Assembly: GCF_026262505.1 (NCBI RefSeq)
Contig: NC_067203.1
Span: 6,076,001-6,140,000 of the forward strand
Length of the DNA: 64,000 bases
DNA from: Trichomonas vaginalis G3
Taxonomy: Eukaryota > Parabasalia > Trichomonadida > Trichomonadidae
Reading direction: 5' to 3'
A program made the position numbers and the translations under genes. This document shows, in pieces, positions 1-9,286 of this stretch. A model generated the notes under the pieces. The model was not told where the DNA came from. It made no database searches and saw only the letters and a program-made list of their open reading frames with translations. Within the stretch, counting starts at the first letter, position 1. Every line of letters starts with the position of its first letter.

Positions 1-2436
1 GACATAACATCAGGGAAAACAATTTTAACGAAAGAATATTTAAAATCTCATGTTAGTGAGTTCGTTGAAATTGAAAAAGAAGGTGGAATTAAGTTCGATC
101 CACTGAATTTCATTTTCAGCTTAGCGAATGCAGGAATTAATTTTGCTGAATGGACAACTATACAGAGTGAAATAAATGCAATATGGACGTTTTTGGGGTC
201 AAAAGCGGGCATGGGTGAGCTTGTAAATGCTGCAAGAACATTAGGTGAAACAGGAAATTTTGTAGATGGTTTTAAAAGACTTGTTTCAAATGTTTTAACA
301 AACACAAAGAAATTATTTAGATATACCGTACATAACGGACGGATTTTCGAACAGATAGCAACAAACCCCCCGGTTATGGCTGCGTTGATGATGGTTAGAG
401 ATATAAAACCACGTAACGACGGGAACGAAGAACATGAACAACAGAGCCCAACGGGCTCAGAGCCACATAGTGGCGAGGATACTGGTCGGGTTATTCGAGA
501 CATTAAAAACGTGTATCCTGAAGTTATTGATTTATTTAGAGGAGTTAATGATTCAATTTCAAAACATTCTATAACCCTCGATGAAGAGAATAAATTAACA
601 GATTATATATTCGTCATTATTGCAGAATTAATGAAGAGAATAAATGAAAAAGGAATTGGTGATATCATTAATGTCAGCGATGTAATGATGAAAAGAAATT
701 TTGACTCATTATTTACAAAACCGAAAACAGAATATAGTCTTTATGACGTAATTACCGAATTAATGAAAAAGATTAATGATAATAAGAGTTCTGGCGGAAG
801 AGTTGAATTAGAAGTGAATGATGTTAATGAGAAATTAGCCGAAAAAGCAAACAAAAATGAGCTTTTAGCTCTGAGTGATAAAGTCAAGAACCACGTTCAT
901 TATATAACTTCAGACGAACAGATTATAACGGACTACCATGGATATTTAACACGAAGTGATGAAGTGAAGACGGAAGACCCCAATGAAAGAAGATATAAAT
1001 ACATTCGTGCTAAAGGTTATGACATAAGCTGTACTGTACAGTATGACACGGGTAAAGCACCAGAAGCATTTAGTTATAACGATGAAATTTATGCCTCTAC
1101 TTTCTCTGTTAAAGGTGTATTAGTTGAACCAAGATTTACTTTGAGAGTTAAGTCAAAAATAACGTTTGAAGATGCTATTAAAAGTAAAGCTGACAAAGTT
1201 GAACTCGAAGCAATGAACAAAGTTTTGAAATCTCATAAACACAACATCTCCGATATAAATGAACTTCAAGCTACATTAGACAGTAAAGCCGACAAGAACC
1301 ATACACATAAATCCTTCACTACTGTTAGAGCAGACGACATAATATTGAACTTTGACCTTGGTTCAAGTGCACCATTAGAGAATCCAAGCACAAGCGTAAA
1401 AGATACTCTTAACAATTTAGATAACAGTTGCAGGAATATCGAAGATCATGCCAGAAACTTTGAAGCACATGAACTACCAGCAATGTTAGATAAGAAAGCA
1501 GACAAGAACCATACACATAAATCCTTCACTACTGTTAGAGCAGACGACATAATATTGAACTTTGACCTTGGTTCAAGTGCACCATTAGAGAATCCAAGCA
1601 CAAGCGTAAAAGATACTCTTAACAATTTAGATAACAGTTGCAGGAATATCGAAGATCATGCCAGAAACTTTGAAGCACATGAACTACCAGCAATGTTAGA
1701 TAAGAAAGCCGACAAAACTTATGTGGATACAGAACTAACAAAGAAATTTTCGAAACCAGATACAATGACATTTACAACAGAAATTATAAATGGTGAACCA
1801 GCAACTCCATTTGAATTTGTTAGAGGTCTTCAACCAGATACTTTTGAATTTTTCTTGGATAATTCTATTGAACTAACATTACATTATAAAAGTGGAACAA
1901 ATGCAACATTTCATCCGGGAGATACATTCCAAATGGTATTTAATGACATAAGTTCTTTAGAATATGTTTATAGAGTTATGAGCATATATGATTTAATATA
2001 TCCTATAGGAGCTGTTTATACGTCTATGAATCCAATAAATCAAACACTTTATTTGGTGGTAGATGGTATGAAATAGTTGACAGTTTTCCATTCTACACTA
2101 ATACGCAGTCAATGAAGATGGGAGGTTCAAAGAAAATAGGTATTGAAAACCTTCCTTCACATATGCATAGGTTCAGTGGAAGAACATCTGTGGAAGGAAA
2201 CCATTCACATTCAATAACAAAAAGAGGTTATATAAATCTTGCAGCGGGTTCGAATAGACAGGGAATGAATAGATATTGATATCTCAGATGACCCCAAAGA
2301 TGTTAGCACAGGTATTTTCTGTGGAACTGCAGGAAATCATACACATGTTGTAGCTGGTATTACAGACCCAGCAGGTAATGGAAAAGATTATATGCCTCCT
2401 TATATAACAATGCACGCTTGGATACGAGTTGGTTAA
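1..2436 (+). pseudogene. tail-fibre-like protein gene of element A, 5' end outside window
   Basis: The reading frame is already open at base 1, so the gene starts left of the window. The product is hydrophilic with coiled-coil stretches and short units of the form SKADKNHTHK that recall trimeric fibre shafts of phage and virus receptor-binding proteins. Two identical 70-residue blocks lie in the middle. Toward the 3' end come YPIGAVYTS, GGSKK, NLPSHMH and PPYITMHAW, the signature of the phage gp10 C-terminal/tail-collar-like domain with its metal-binding HxH pattern. That family sits on the distal tip of fibres, so a host-attachment role is inferred. The element copy is broken (about two breaks). 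Confidence 0.6.
1291..1710 (+). repeat. exact 210-bp direct duplication inside the fibre gene
   Basis: Bases 1291-1500 and 1501-1710 are the same apart from the last base of the unit. Each encodes 70 residues starting DKNHTHKSF and ending MLDKKA. The period is a multiple of three, so the duplication keeps frame. Near-perfect identity means the duplication is very recent or kept uniform by gene conversion. Confidence 0.95.
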
Positions 2437-2455
2437 AATCTTTAACTTTACATAA

Positions 2456-3540
2456 ATGAGCTTGAAAGAAGTATTCGAACAACATCCATGGAGGTCATTT
2501 AAGAAGTTCAATGAAGCTGCAAAGAGTTCGGGATTTACTAACAGAGCTGAAGTGAAAAGGTTCTTTGACAAAAATGTTGTACATCAAACAAAAATAAACC
2601 CTTACGACTACTTTTTACCAATTTACTCCAACACTCCTGACGCATACCAATTTGACACTCTCATTCAAAGCAAAAAGGAGACATAAACCATTCCTCATCT
2701 TCATAAATGTTAACACTCGCAAAGCTTTTGCGTATATAATGAGAAATAAAGGAACTCATGAAGTGTTAAGAGTTTTACAAAAGTTTGTAGCAGAACATAG
2801 CCCAAGTATTTTAACATCAGACCAAGACGGTGCATACCTCAGCAACGAAATCACAGAATTTCTCATTAAGCATAACATAACTCACTACACTACTGAAGAC
2901 CATAACCATAACATACTCGGTATCATTAACCGCTTCATAAGGACTCTCAGAGATTTAAATCAAGAGCGAGACTTTACCGAAGAAACAATGAAACATTTCA
3001 TCGAAGTTTACAATTCCTCAACACATTCTACAACAGGACATACACCAAATTCAATGACACAACAACAAGAAGAAAAGTATATACAAAAGAAACGAAGCCA
3101 AACACAAAATATCAGAAATTCAACACAATTTACCCTCATTCCTGGTACAAAAGTTCGTGTAGTTCTTGACGACAAACCGTTGACAAAGAAACGTTTAAGG
3201 TTAAGTCGAAACTATTATATCGTAGACTCTACGCAAGGTAATGGATATCTTATAAAAGCTGCTGACGACTCCATAGCATTTTATCTCGTCATAAATTAGT
3301 CGAAAGTAGTAATGGCAAACTTGCTGAAACCATTGACGAAGCAAAGCGAGAGTGGTTATTGAAATACTTGACTACAACATAAACGATGACACTTATAAAG
3401 TAAGATATGAAGGGGCGTTGAAGATGTTATACCATCTAAGAACTTGAGAGAATCTAAACCAACTCATCTGGGACCATTAGAGCGGGAGTACTGGAAAGAT
3501 AAAAACATGCCAGAAAGAATAAGAAATTCTTCTAAACTTT
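2456..3540 (+). pseudogene. Maverick-type integrase (rve/DDE) gene
   Basis: The encoded sequence contains the retroviral integrase core: a first acidic stretch around FDTLIQ, the second at LTSDQDGAYLS, and the helix with LGIINRFIRTLRDLN that matches the IER/NRxxRTLR region of Polinton integrases. A YNSSTHSTTGHTPNSM stretch matches the conserved region after the core. Further on, YKVRYEG and IPSKNLRES-like segments resemble the chromodomain-like tail typical of these integrases. In Polintons this enzyme inserts the element and makes short target duplications. The gene is broken (about three breaks). It lies directly after the fibre gene on the same strand. Confidence 0.75.
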
Positions 3541-3571
3541 TCGTTGGATGTAAATCAGACAAAAATATAAT

Positions 3572-3626
3572 TTAGGTGAAGAGGTGAGATTTCACCTCTT
3601 TTTTCACCTGTTTTTTCACCTCTTGA
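3572..3626. repeat. AGGTGA hairpin module (first of four in the tandem array)
   Basis: The core stem is GAGGTGA (3581-3587) with TCACCTC (3592-3598), flanked by further AGGTGA and TCACCT arms and an AATATAATTT tail. Copies in the same array are at 4416-4470, 5260-5314 and 6101-6150. This orientation is inverted relative to the later copies at 7202 onward. Confidence 0.85.
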
Positions 3627-3708
3627 ATTTTCGTGAATTTCCTTAAGATAGAAAAAATAAAGTTAGTTTTATTTTTATTTATTTTTTATTTTGTATGTAA
3701 AGACAATA

Positions 3709-4374
3709 ATGTCAGTCGAAGCAAAAACATTCACGAACAAATCTAATGGTGAAACATTCACAAAAGGCACTTATAACGGTATTGAAGTCTTACGTAGAGA
3801 CAAGGATGGTTACATTAATGCAACAAAGATGGCAAGAGAAGCAGGAAGTTAAACCATTTAAACAGATTTCTCAATAGTGCTAAAATGCAGGAAATTCTTG
3901 AGTTTTGGTTGAAAGAATACGGTCGAGCCAAAAGTGGCTCAACCTCAAAACAAGCATTTTATGAGCTTACTAAGGGCGTTATGAATGAATTCAAAGGTAT
4001 TTACATACATGCTGACCTCGTTCATTTTGTTGCTGAATGGTGCTCTGTAAAGTATGCATTTTATGTCAAAGATATTATGGACTCCATAGACAAGAAAGTT
4101 CATGAGAAGTTAGATGAAGAAGAACTCGAAAGATACAGTGGAGAATGCTAAACCTTTGTTCGAAGAAGAAGTTGGAAAAATGTGTGAAAAACAATTAGAA
4201 CATGAACGTGAGATATATTATGGTTATAGAGATTCTCCATACGAACTAGACCAATGGGAACAAGAAGATTTAAAGAGAGAATTTAGAGAATATGAACTCG
4301 CTAAGATAGCATTTGAAGCTGCAGAAAAGAAGTTAAAAGTTTGGGGTCGTTTTGTAAAAAAATATTGTGAGTAA
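3709..4374 (+). pseudogene. KilA-N domain gene, first tandem copy (broken)
   Basis: This is near-identical to the whole copy at 4553-5218, with the same leader and hairpin. It is broken (about two breaks). KilA-N is a DNA-binding domain found in large DNA viruses, phages and Polintons. Confidence 0.8.
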
Positions 4375-4479
4375 ATGAACCATTTATTTTTATTGAATTC
4401 ACCAAAAAATATAATTTAGGTGAAGAGGTGAGATTTCACCTCTTTTTTCACCTGTTTTTTCACCTCTTGAATTTTCGTG

Positions 4480-4552
4480 AATTTCCTTAAGATAGAAAAA
4501 ATAAAGTTAGTTTTATTTTTATTTATTTTTTATTTTGTATGTAAAGACAATA
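4480..4552 (+). promoter_or_regulatory. AT-rich leader shared by KilA-N genes of both elements
   Basis: The leader reads roughly GATAGAAAAAATAAAGTTAG, a T/A tract, then TTTTGTATGTAAAGACA and the ATG within a few bases. The same leader precedes 3709, 5396 and (shortened) 6230. Close variants precede 8321, 22626, 33811 and 34512. Its position and conservation ahead of otherwise different coding sequences make it a likely core promoter with a very short 5' UTR; this is inferred. Confidence 0.55.
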
Positions 4553-5218
4553 ATGTCAGTCGAAGCAAAAACATTCACGAACAAATCTAATGGTGAAACA
4601 TTCACAAAAGGCACTTATAACGGTATTGAAGTCTTACGTAGAGACAAGGATGGTTACATTAATGCAACAAAGATGGCAAGAGAAGCAGGAAAGTTAAACC
4701 ATTTAAACAGATTTCTCAATAGTGCTAAAATGCAGGAAATTCTTGAGTTTTGGTTGAAAGAATACGGTCGAGCCAAAAGTGGCTCAACCTCAAAACAAGC
4801 ATTTTATGAGCTTACTAAGGGCGTTATGAATGAATTCAAAGGTATTTACATACATGCTGACCTCGTTCATTTTGTTGCTGAATGGTGCTCTGTAAAGTAT
4901 GCATTTTATGTCAAAGATATTATGGACTCCATAGACAAGAAAGTTCATGAGAAGTTAGATGAAGAAGAACTCGAAGATACAGTGGAGAATGCTAAACCTT
5001 TGTTCGAAGAAGAAGTTGGAAAAATGTGTGAAAAACAATTAGAACATGAACGTGAGATATATTATGGTTATAGAGATTCTCCATACGAACTAGACCAATG
5101 GGAACAAGAAGATTTAAAGAGAGAATTTAGAGAATATGAACTCGCTAAGATAGCATTTGAAGCTGCAGAAAAGAAGTTAAAAGTTTGGGGTCGTTTTGTA
5201 AAAAAATATTGTGAGTAA
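4553..5218 (+). CDS. KilA-N domain protein, second tandem copy (looks whole)
   Basis: A 221-residue protein. The KilA-N fold is seen in RRDKDGYINATKMAREAGK near residues 30-50, followed by LNRFLNS, and in the closing helix YIHADLVHFVAEWCSVKYA near 95-115. The C-terminal half is charged (EEELEDTVENAKPLFEEEV and following) and probably helical or coiled-coil. The start is the ATG after the repeated leader TTTTGTATGTAAAGACA; a TTG 18 bases earlier in frame is unlikely in a eukaryote. KilA-N proteins bind DNA and often regulate viral genes; the target here is unknown. Of the three tandem copies this is the only one with an unbroken frame. Confidence 0.8.
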   Translation: MSVEAKTFTNKSNGETFTKGTYNGIEVLRRDKDGYINATKMAREAGKLNHLNRFLNSAKMQEILEFWLKEYGRAKSGSTSKQAFYELTKGVMNEFKGIYIHADLVHFVAEWCSVKYAFYVKDIMDSIDKKVHEKLDEEELEDTVENAKPLFEEEVGKMCEKQLEHEREIYYGYRDSPYELDQWEQEDLKREFREYELAKIAFEAAEKKLKVWGRFVKKYCE

Positions 5219-5395
5219 ATGAACCATTTATTTTTATTGAATTCACCAAAAAATATAATTTAGGTGAAGAGGTGAGATTTCACCTCTTTTTTCACCTGTT
5301 TTTTCACCTCTTGAATTTTCGTGAATTTCCTTAAGATAGAAAAAATAAAGTTAGTTTTATTTTTATTTATTTTTATTTTGTATGTAAAGACAATA

Positions 5396-6055
5396 ATGTC
5401 AGTCGAAGCAAAAACATTCACGAACAAATCTAATGGTGAAACATTCACAAAAGGCACTTATAACGGTATTGAAGTCTTACGTAGAGACAAGGATGGTTAC
5501 ATTAATGCAACAAAGATGGCAAGAGAAGCAGGAAAGTTAAACCATTTAAACAGATTTCTCAATAGTGCTAAAATGCAGGAAATTCTTGAGTTTTGGTTGA
5601 AAGAATACGGTCGAGCCAAAAGTGGCTCAACCTCAAAACAAGCATTTTATGAGCTTACTAAGGGCGTTATGAATGAATTCAAAGGTATTTACATACATGC
5701 TGACCTCGTTCATTTTGTTGCTGAATGGTGCTCTGTAAAGTATGCATTTTATGTCAAAGATATTATGGACTCCATAGACAAGAAAGTTCATGAGAAGTTA
5801 GATGAGAAGAACTCGAAGATACAGTGGAGAATGCTAAACCTTTGTTCGAAGAAGAAGTTGGAAAAATGTGTGAAAAACAATTAGAACATGAACGTGAGAT
5901 ATATTATGGTTATAGAGATTCTCCATACGAACTAGACCAATGGGAACAAGAAGATTTAAAGAGAGAATTTAGAGAATATGAACTCGCTAAGATAGCATTT
6001 GAAGCTGCAGAAAAGAAGTTAAAAGTTTGGGTCGTTTTGTAAAAAAATATTGTGA
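5396..6055 (+). pseudogene. KilA-N domain gene, third tandem copy (broken)
   Basis: This repeats the gene at 4553-5218 with the same promoter leader and hairpin upstream. It is broken (about two breaks). The unit after it keeps only the leader, which now sits before an unrelated gene at 6230. Confidence 0.8.
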
Positions 6056-6229
6056 GTAAATGAAACCATTTATTTTTATTGAATTCACCAAAAAATATAA
6101 TTTAGGTGAAGAGGTGAGATTTCACCTTTTTTCACCTGTTTTTCACCTCTTGAATTTTCGTGAATTTCCTTAAGATAGAAAAAATAAAGTTAGTTTTATT
6201 TTATTTATTTTTTATTTTGTATAAAAGAT

Positions 6230-7196
6230 ATGATTTCAACAATCGGCACAACAACAATTCAAGCCGCGAACGGCGGGACTCTGTCCACAACAATTCACCA
6301 AACTCGTTAGTCATGAATCCAACATCTATGTTAGTAGAGATGGAAAGCTTCATTCCTTCTTCATTTACTTTCGAAACAGAAATACAAAAAATTAAGCAGG
6401 AACTTTTAACAAGTAATTTAGACTGTAGTGCGAAGATGAAACAAATGAACAGTATCTTTATGAAATGGAGGACCTCATCGACCATTTACCTAAACTACCT
6501 GAAATTCAGCATCAAAAACTAACTATTCCTGAATTCGACGAAATTGAAGTCAAAGCAACTGACTCAGTAGAAATAAAGAAGTTCATACGTAAAGTAAATT
6601 ATGAATTCCTTGGTTTTCATTGCAACCATAAAGTTTATGGACAAAGATTGCGATATGGTATATAAGAATGTTTCTGACATATATAAATCTGAAGAATTTA
6701 AGACCTACGACAACTTTGTTTCATTAGTTGCAAAATGTGTTTGGGAAATAAGAGATAAAGATAGAAGAGGCAAAGTATGGAACGAACAACTAAGACCCGC
6801 TATGTTTGAGATGAAGAGAGCAATTGACGCTTTAGTTGTTCTAGCAGCAGTCAAATTTCAATGTATAATGCAAAAATGAACCCACAATGTTCAAAATGTA
6901 AAGCAGCAATAAGGAAATATAACTACTCCGTCAAAGAGATAGAAAGAATGCGAAACGACTATGCAGACTTAAAGAAAGAAGCAGAAAAGCCAGCAGAAGA
7001 TAAAATGGACATGTTAGCATTTCTGAACAAAAACTATCCAACAGTAAAAGATTTCCTTCTATCTGACGTCAAGAAGAAATATAAAGAGACTTTCGGCATT
7101 GTTAAAACTTTTGATATCCTCAGCGAAGAAATAGAAGCTACAAAACTGTTTAGGATTTCAAATATACATCGTACAATTCATGTAAAACGCTTGTGA
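6230..7196 (+). pseudogene. unknown element-A gene with CxxC motif (broken)
   Basis: I do not recognise this protein. The readable parts include a region rich in charged helices, a PQCSKCKAAIRKYNYSVKEI segment with a CxxC pair, and a conserved tail running from MDMLAFLNKNYPTVKDFLLS to SNIHRTIHVKRL. A second copy lies at 20712-21513 and the tail alone recurs, more diverged, at 32800-32998. The gene now sits behind a KilA-N-type leader that belongs to the upstream tandem array, so its 5' end may be a recombination product. It is broken (about four breaks). A single CxxC pair is too little to call a zinc finger. Confidence 0.55.
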
Positions 7197-7201
7197 AAAA
7201 A

Positions 7202-7260
7202 AGAGGTGAAAAATTAGGTGAAAAAAGAGGTGAAATCTCACCTCTTCACCTAAATTATAT
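7202..7260. repeat. AGGTGA hairpin module after the 6.2-7.2 kb gene
   Basis: The order is AGGTGA arms, a core AGGTGAAATCTCACCTCTTC with a second TCACC arm, then TAAATTATATTTTTGG. It begins within six bases of the upstream stop codon, which would fit a terminator or 3'-end processing signal, but other copies lie 5' of genes. Confidence 0.8.
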
Positions 7261-7280
7261 TTTTGGTCATTTACACTCAT

Positions 7281-7402
7281 TTACGAAGAAGTCATGACAA
7301 AGCATTTACGAAGAAGTTATGACAAAGCATTTACGAAGAAGTTATGACAAAGCATTTACGAAGAAGTTATGACAAAGCATTTACGAAGAAGTTATGACAA
7401 AG
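7281..7402. repeat. 25-bp tandem repeat, five units
   Basis: The unit is TTACGAAGAAGTYATGACAA followed by AGCAT, starting at 7281, 7306, 7331, 7356 and 7381. The same array is at 21599-21720. Shorter relatives follow other AGGTGA hairpins at 9181-9230 and at 33190-33240 and 33310-33360. It has no spacers, so it is not a CRISPR array. Confidence 0.95.
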
Positions 7403-7405
7403 TCA

Positions 7406-7434
7406 AGACCCTTTGGGTCTCGCCGCTTAGCGGC
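7406..7434. repeat. two adjacent GC-rich palindromes
   Basis: AGACCC-TTT-GGGTCT (7406-7420) is followed one base later by GCCGC-TTA-GCGGC (7422-7434). They stand out in AT-rich DNA. At the matching place in the second block (about 21,725-21,745) the pair is not intact, so this site differs between otherwise near-identical copies. Confidence 0.85.
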
Positions 7435-7436
7435 TG

Positions 7437-7500
7437 AGGTGAAAAATTAGGTGAAAAAAGAGGTGAAATCTCACCTCTTCACCTAAATTATATTTTTGGT
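7437..7500. repeat. AGGTGA hairpin module, second copy in this gap
   Basis: This repeats the module at 7202-7260 in the same orientation, including the TAAATTATATTTTTGG tail, with the 25-bp tandem array and the GC palindromes between the two. Confidence 0.85.
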
Positions 7501-7596
7501 CAAAGCTTCCACGAGAGAAAAGATTCCTCATTTGCTAAGGATTCCAAAAATGAAAAAATCGTTGATTTCGGCTGAGAAAAAACGGCAAAAACCCTT

Positions 7597-7659
7597 CTTC
7601 CACGGGAACAAAGAAATAAAGAAGAAATAAAGTAAATTTTTTATTTATTCCCGTGGAAG
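7597..7659. repeat. 12-bp inverted repeat around an AT-rich loop
   Basis: CTTCCACGGGAA (7597-7608) pairs with TTCCCGTGGAAG (7648-7659) across a 39-base loop. It is conserved in the second block. It could be a transcript-end hairpin or a protein-binding site. Confidence 0.8.
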
Positions 7660-7718
7660 ATAGAGCACTTTTATGACACTTTTTATTCACGACAAACAAG
7701 ACAAATAAAGAAAATAAG

Positions 7719-7798
7719 AAAATACGGCGCTGTCGCGGTTCGAACCACAGACTCTGACCCTCCATAACACCACCTTAGACCACTGTGCTACGTAGCCT
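7719..7798 (-). ncRNA. tRNA-like sequence with A and B boxes
   Basis: On the minus strand the sequence contains TAGCACAGTGGTCTAAGG, a good match to the D-arm/A box, and GGTTCGAACC, a good match to the T-loop/B box, about 40 bases later. A run of four T follows three to four bases after the GCGCC end, as expected of a polymerase III terminator. The acceptor and anticodon stems do not pair properly, so it is not a normal tRNA by eye. A near-identical copy is at 22027-22107. It is either a decayed viral tRNA or a Pol III transcript of another kind. Confidence 0.4.
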
Positions 7799-7838
7799 GT
7801 CGACATAAGATTTTATAAATTGCATATTTGACGTAAAT

Positions 7839-8213
7839 TTATTTCCATCTGGCTTCCCACTGCATAAGATATTCATACGTGTTTGTAAGACATTCATTAA
7901 ACTTCTTTTCTATTGCATCTAATCTTGCGTTATTTTTTTCAATAACTTGTCTGTATTCTTCATCATCTCCAGCAGTGTTTGGGTCTTCACGTTTAAAATA
8001 TTCATTGTTAACCAATTTTTTATCTACAAATTTTATTAGTGTTTGATTCACTTCGTTATGATAACGGTCATATTCTTTCAATACGTAAGTGAAGACAAAA
8101 TGCGTCGTACCTTCAATCTTAAAGCTTAAAGAACTTTCAACACAGTTTTGAGGGTCTGTCAGTGCGTCAATGAGATAGTATTCGAAGTCAGTCAATAATC
8201 TTTTTAAAGTCAT
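7839..8213 (-). CDS. unknown 124-residue protein of element A
   Basis: I do not recognise a named family. The segment FTYVLKEYDRYHNEVNQTLIKFVDKKLV resembles a matching part of the 150-residue protein at 36792-37244 in element B (FCFWEYDKNHKTLSRAVLKFVNDRLV), so the two are probably one family. Each is divergently paired with a nucleic-acid-acting gene. The C-terminal half is charged and helical. The gene is transcribed away from the KilA-N gene at 8321 across a shared 107-base region. An identical protein is encoded at 22146-22520. Confidence 0.6.
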   Translation of the reverse strand: MTLKRLLTDFEYYLIDALTDPQNCVESSLSFKIEGTTHFVFTYVLKEYDRYHNEVNQTLIKFVDKKLVNNEYFKREDPNTAGDDEEYRQVIEKNNARLDAIEKKFNECLTNTYEYLMQWEARWK

Positions 8214-8320
8214 TTCATACAGGATAAAATTTAATGTTGTGAAGAAATAGTGTTTTATCTCAGAAAAAATAAAGTTAGTTTTTATTTTATTTATTTTTTA
8301 TCCTGTATGTAAAGACAGAT
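8214..8320. promoter_or_regulatory. bidirectional promoter with inverted TTTTATCCTGTATG motif
   Basis: CATACAGGATAAAA lies just before the minus-strand ATG and its exact reverse complement TTTTATCCTGTATG lies just before the plus-strand ATG, so each gene has the same motif at the same kind of position. This mirror arrangement strongly suggests that the motif is the core promoter. The second block (22521-22625) has the same layout. Confidence 0.65.
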
Positions 8321-9181
8321 ATGTCAACATTAGAGAACACAACAACTGCTATCGTTCATGAAGCCATAAATGAAGAATACGAATACATACAGTATAACAA
8401 ACAATTGAGACTCATTCGTTCTGTCAAAGATGACATGTACCAAATGCAAAGTATTTTGACGGCTTGTTTTGCTCCAGATACTAAGCTTCCTAAAGACTGG
8501 TTTAGGAACCAAAGCACCATAGAACTATTAAGTGAAGCACAGCGAGACGTACTTTTTTCTGAAAACAGTGAAGAACAGCGAGTAGGTAAAAAATCCCAGT
8601 CGCCAAAACTCTATGAAAACCGTGAAAAATTGCCAAACGGTTTGAGAGGATATTATGTTCATAGACTTTTAGTAAATGCAGTTGCAATGTGGGCTTCACC
8701 ACGTTATGCTTGGAATATTTACAAACTTCTTGACGAACTTCACAGACAAGAACGTGGAGAGATGGAAAAGAAACTTCAAGCAAAAGATGAAGTCATTGAA
8801 TCCAAAGACAAAAGCATACAGAAAAGAATACCGCGTTCAGTACCAAAAGGAAAGGAAAAGAACTATAAGTATATGATTTATACTGAAGAGTTGGAGAATG
8901 AAGAAGACAGAGATATGGTTATGTTGCATTTAGTCAGAAGAAACAACAAAAGCTTTTACGACCTTGCTAAAATATATAAATCTGACAGAAACTGGTTCTA
9001 TCGTGAAAACTTACCGATTTCAATGACACCGAATGAGCAAATAAAAGAAATTGTCAAAAATACTCTTCCTCAAACACACTATGACATCAAAGGTTGCACA
9101 ATACTTACCTTCAAAGAAGACTTACCATTACTGAAGGAAAAAATAACAGAATATTTCGATAACTTCAAAGAGGAAGAATGA
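8321..9181 (+). CDS. KilA-N / DUF3627-type DNA-binding protein
   Basis: A 286-residue protein. The N-terminal half has KilA-N features (WFRNQSTIELLSEAQRD near residues 60-77, and GLRGYYVHRLLVNAVAMWASPRYAW near 105-132). A charged linker is followed by a C-terminal domain, VPKGKEKNYKYMIYTEE to DRNWFYRENLP, that resembles the DUF3627 tail found with KilA-N in poxvirus- and mimivirus-like proteins. The start is the ATG after TTTTTTATCCTGTATGTAAA. Copies are at 22626-23486 and 34512-35349, and a fragment lies at the start of the noisy block at 16078. A regulatory DNA-binding role is inferred. The frame looks whole. Confidence 0.75.
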   Translation: MSTLENTTTAIVHEAINEEYEYIQYNKQLRLIRSVKDDMYQMQSILTACFAPDTKLPKDWFRNQSTIELLSEAQRDVLFSENSEEQRVGKKSQSPKLYENREKLPNGLRGYYVHRLLVNAVAMWASPRYAWNIYKLLDELHRQERGEMEKKLQAKDEVIESKDKSIQKRIPRSVPKGKEKNYKYMIYTEELENEEDRDMVMLHLVRRNNKSFYDLAKIYKSDRNWFYRENLPISMTPNEQIKEIVKNTLPQTHYDIKGCTILTFKEDLPLLKEKITEYFDNFKEEE

Positions 9182-9232
9182 AGTCACGACAACATTAACG
9201 AAGAAGTCACGACAACATTAACGAAGAGAGAA

Positions 9233-9286
9233 TGAGGTGAAAAAACAGGTGAAATCTCACCTCTTCACCAAAAATATATTTTTGGT
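9233..9286. repeat. AGGTGA hairpin between convergent genes
   Basis: The core AGGTGAAATCTCACCTCTTC and the AATATATTTTTGG tail lie between the stop of the gene at 8321-9181 and the stop of the minus-strand gene at 9286-9759. Here a bidirectional terminator would fit. The second block repeats it at 23538-23591. Confidence 0.8.

Larger units (their letters stand above)
3567..6220 (+). repeat. tandem triplication of an 844-bp KilA-N gene unit plus a fourth leader
   Basis: Units start at 3567, 4411 and 5255 (periods 844 and 844), and a fourth begins at 6097 (period 842) but runs only through the hairpin and the leader before changing into another gene. Each unit holds the AGGTGA hairpin, an AT-rich leader ending TTTTGTATGTAAAGACA, and a complete KilA-N gene. 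The copies are nearly identical, so the amplification is recent and includes the promoter. Confidence 0.95.

Noticed and set aside
3572-3626. Calling every AGGTGA hairpin a terminator.
   Set aside because: Some copies lie before genes or between leader and previous gene, in both orientations, so a single role cannot be assigned.
7281-7402. Possible CRISPR-like 25-bp repeats.
   Set aside because: Head-to-tail units without spacers, so a simple tandem repeat.
7719-7798. Functional tRNA gene.
   Set aside because: A and B boxes are good, but the acceptor and anticodon arms do not pair, so only tRNA-like is claimed.
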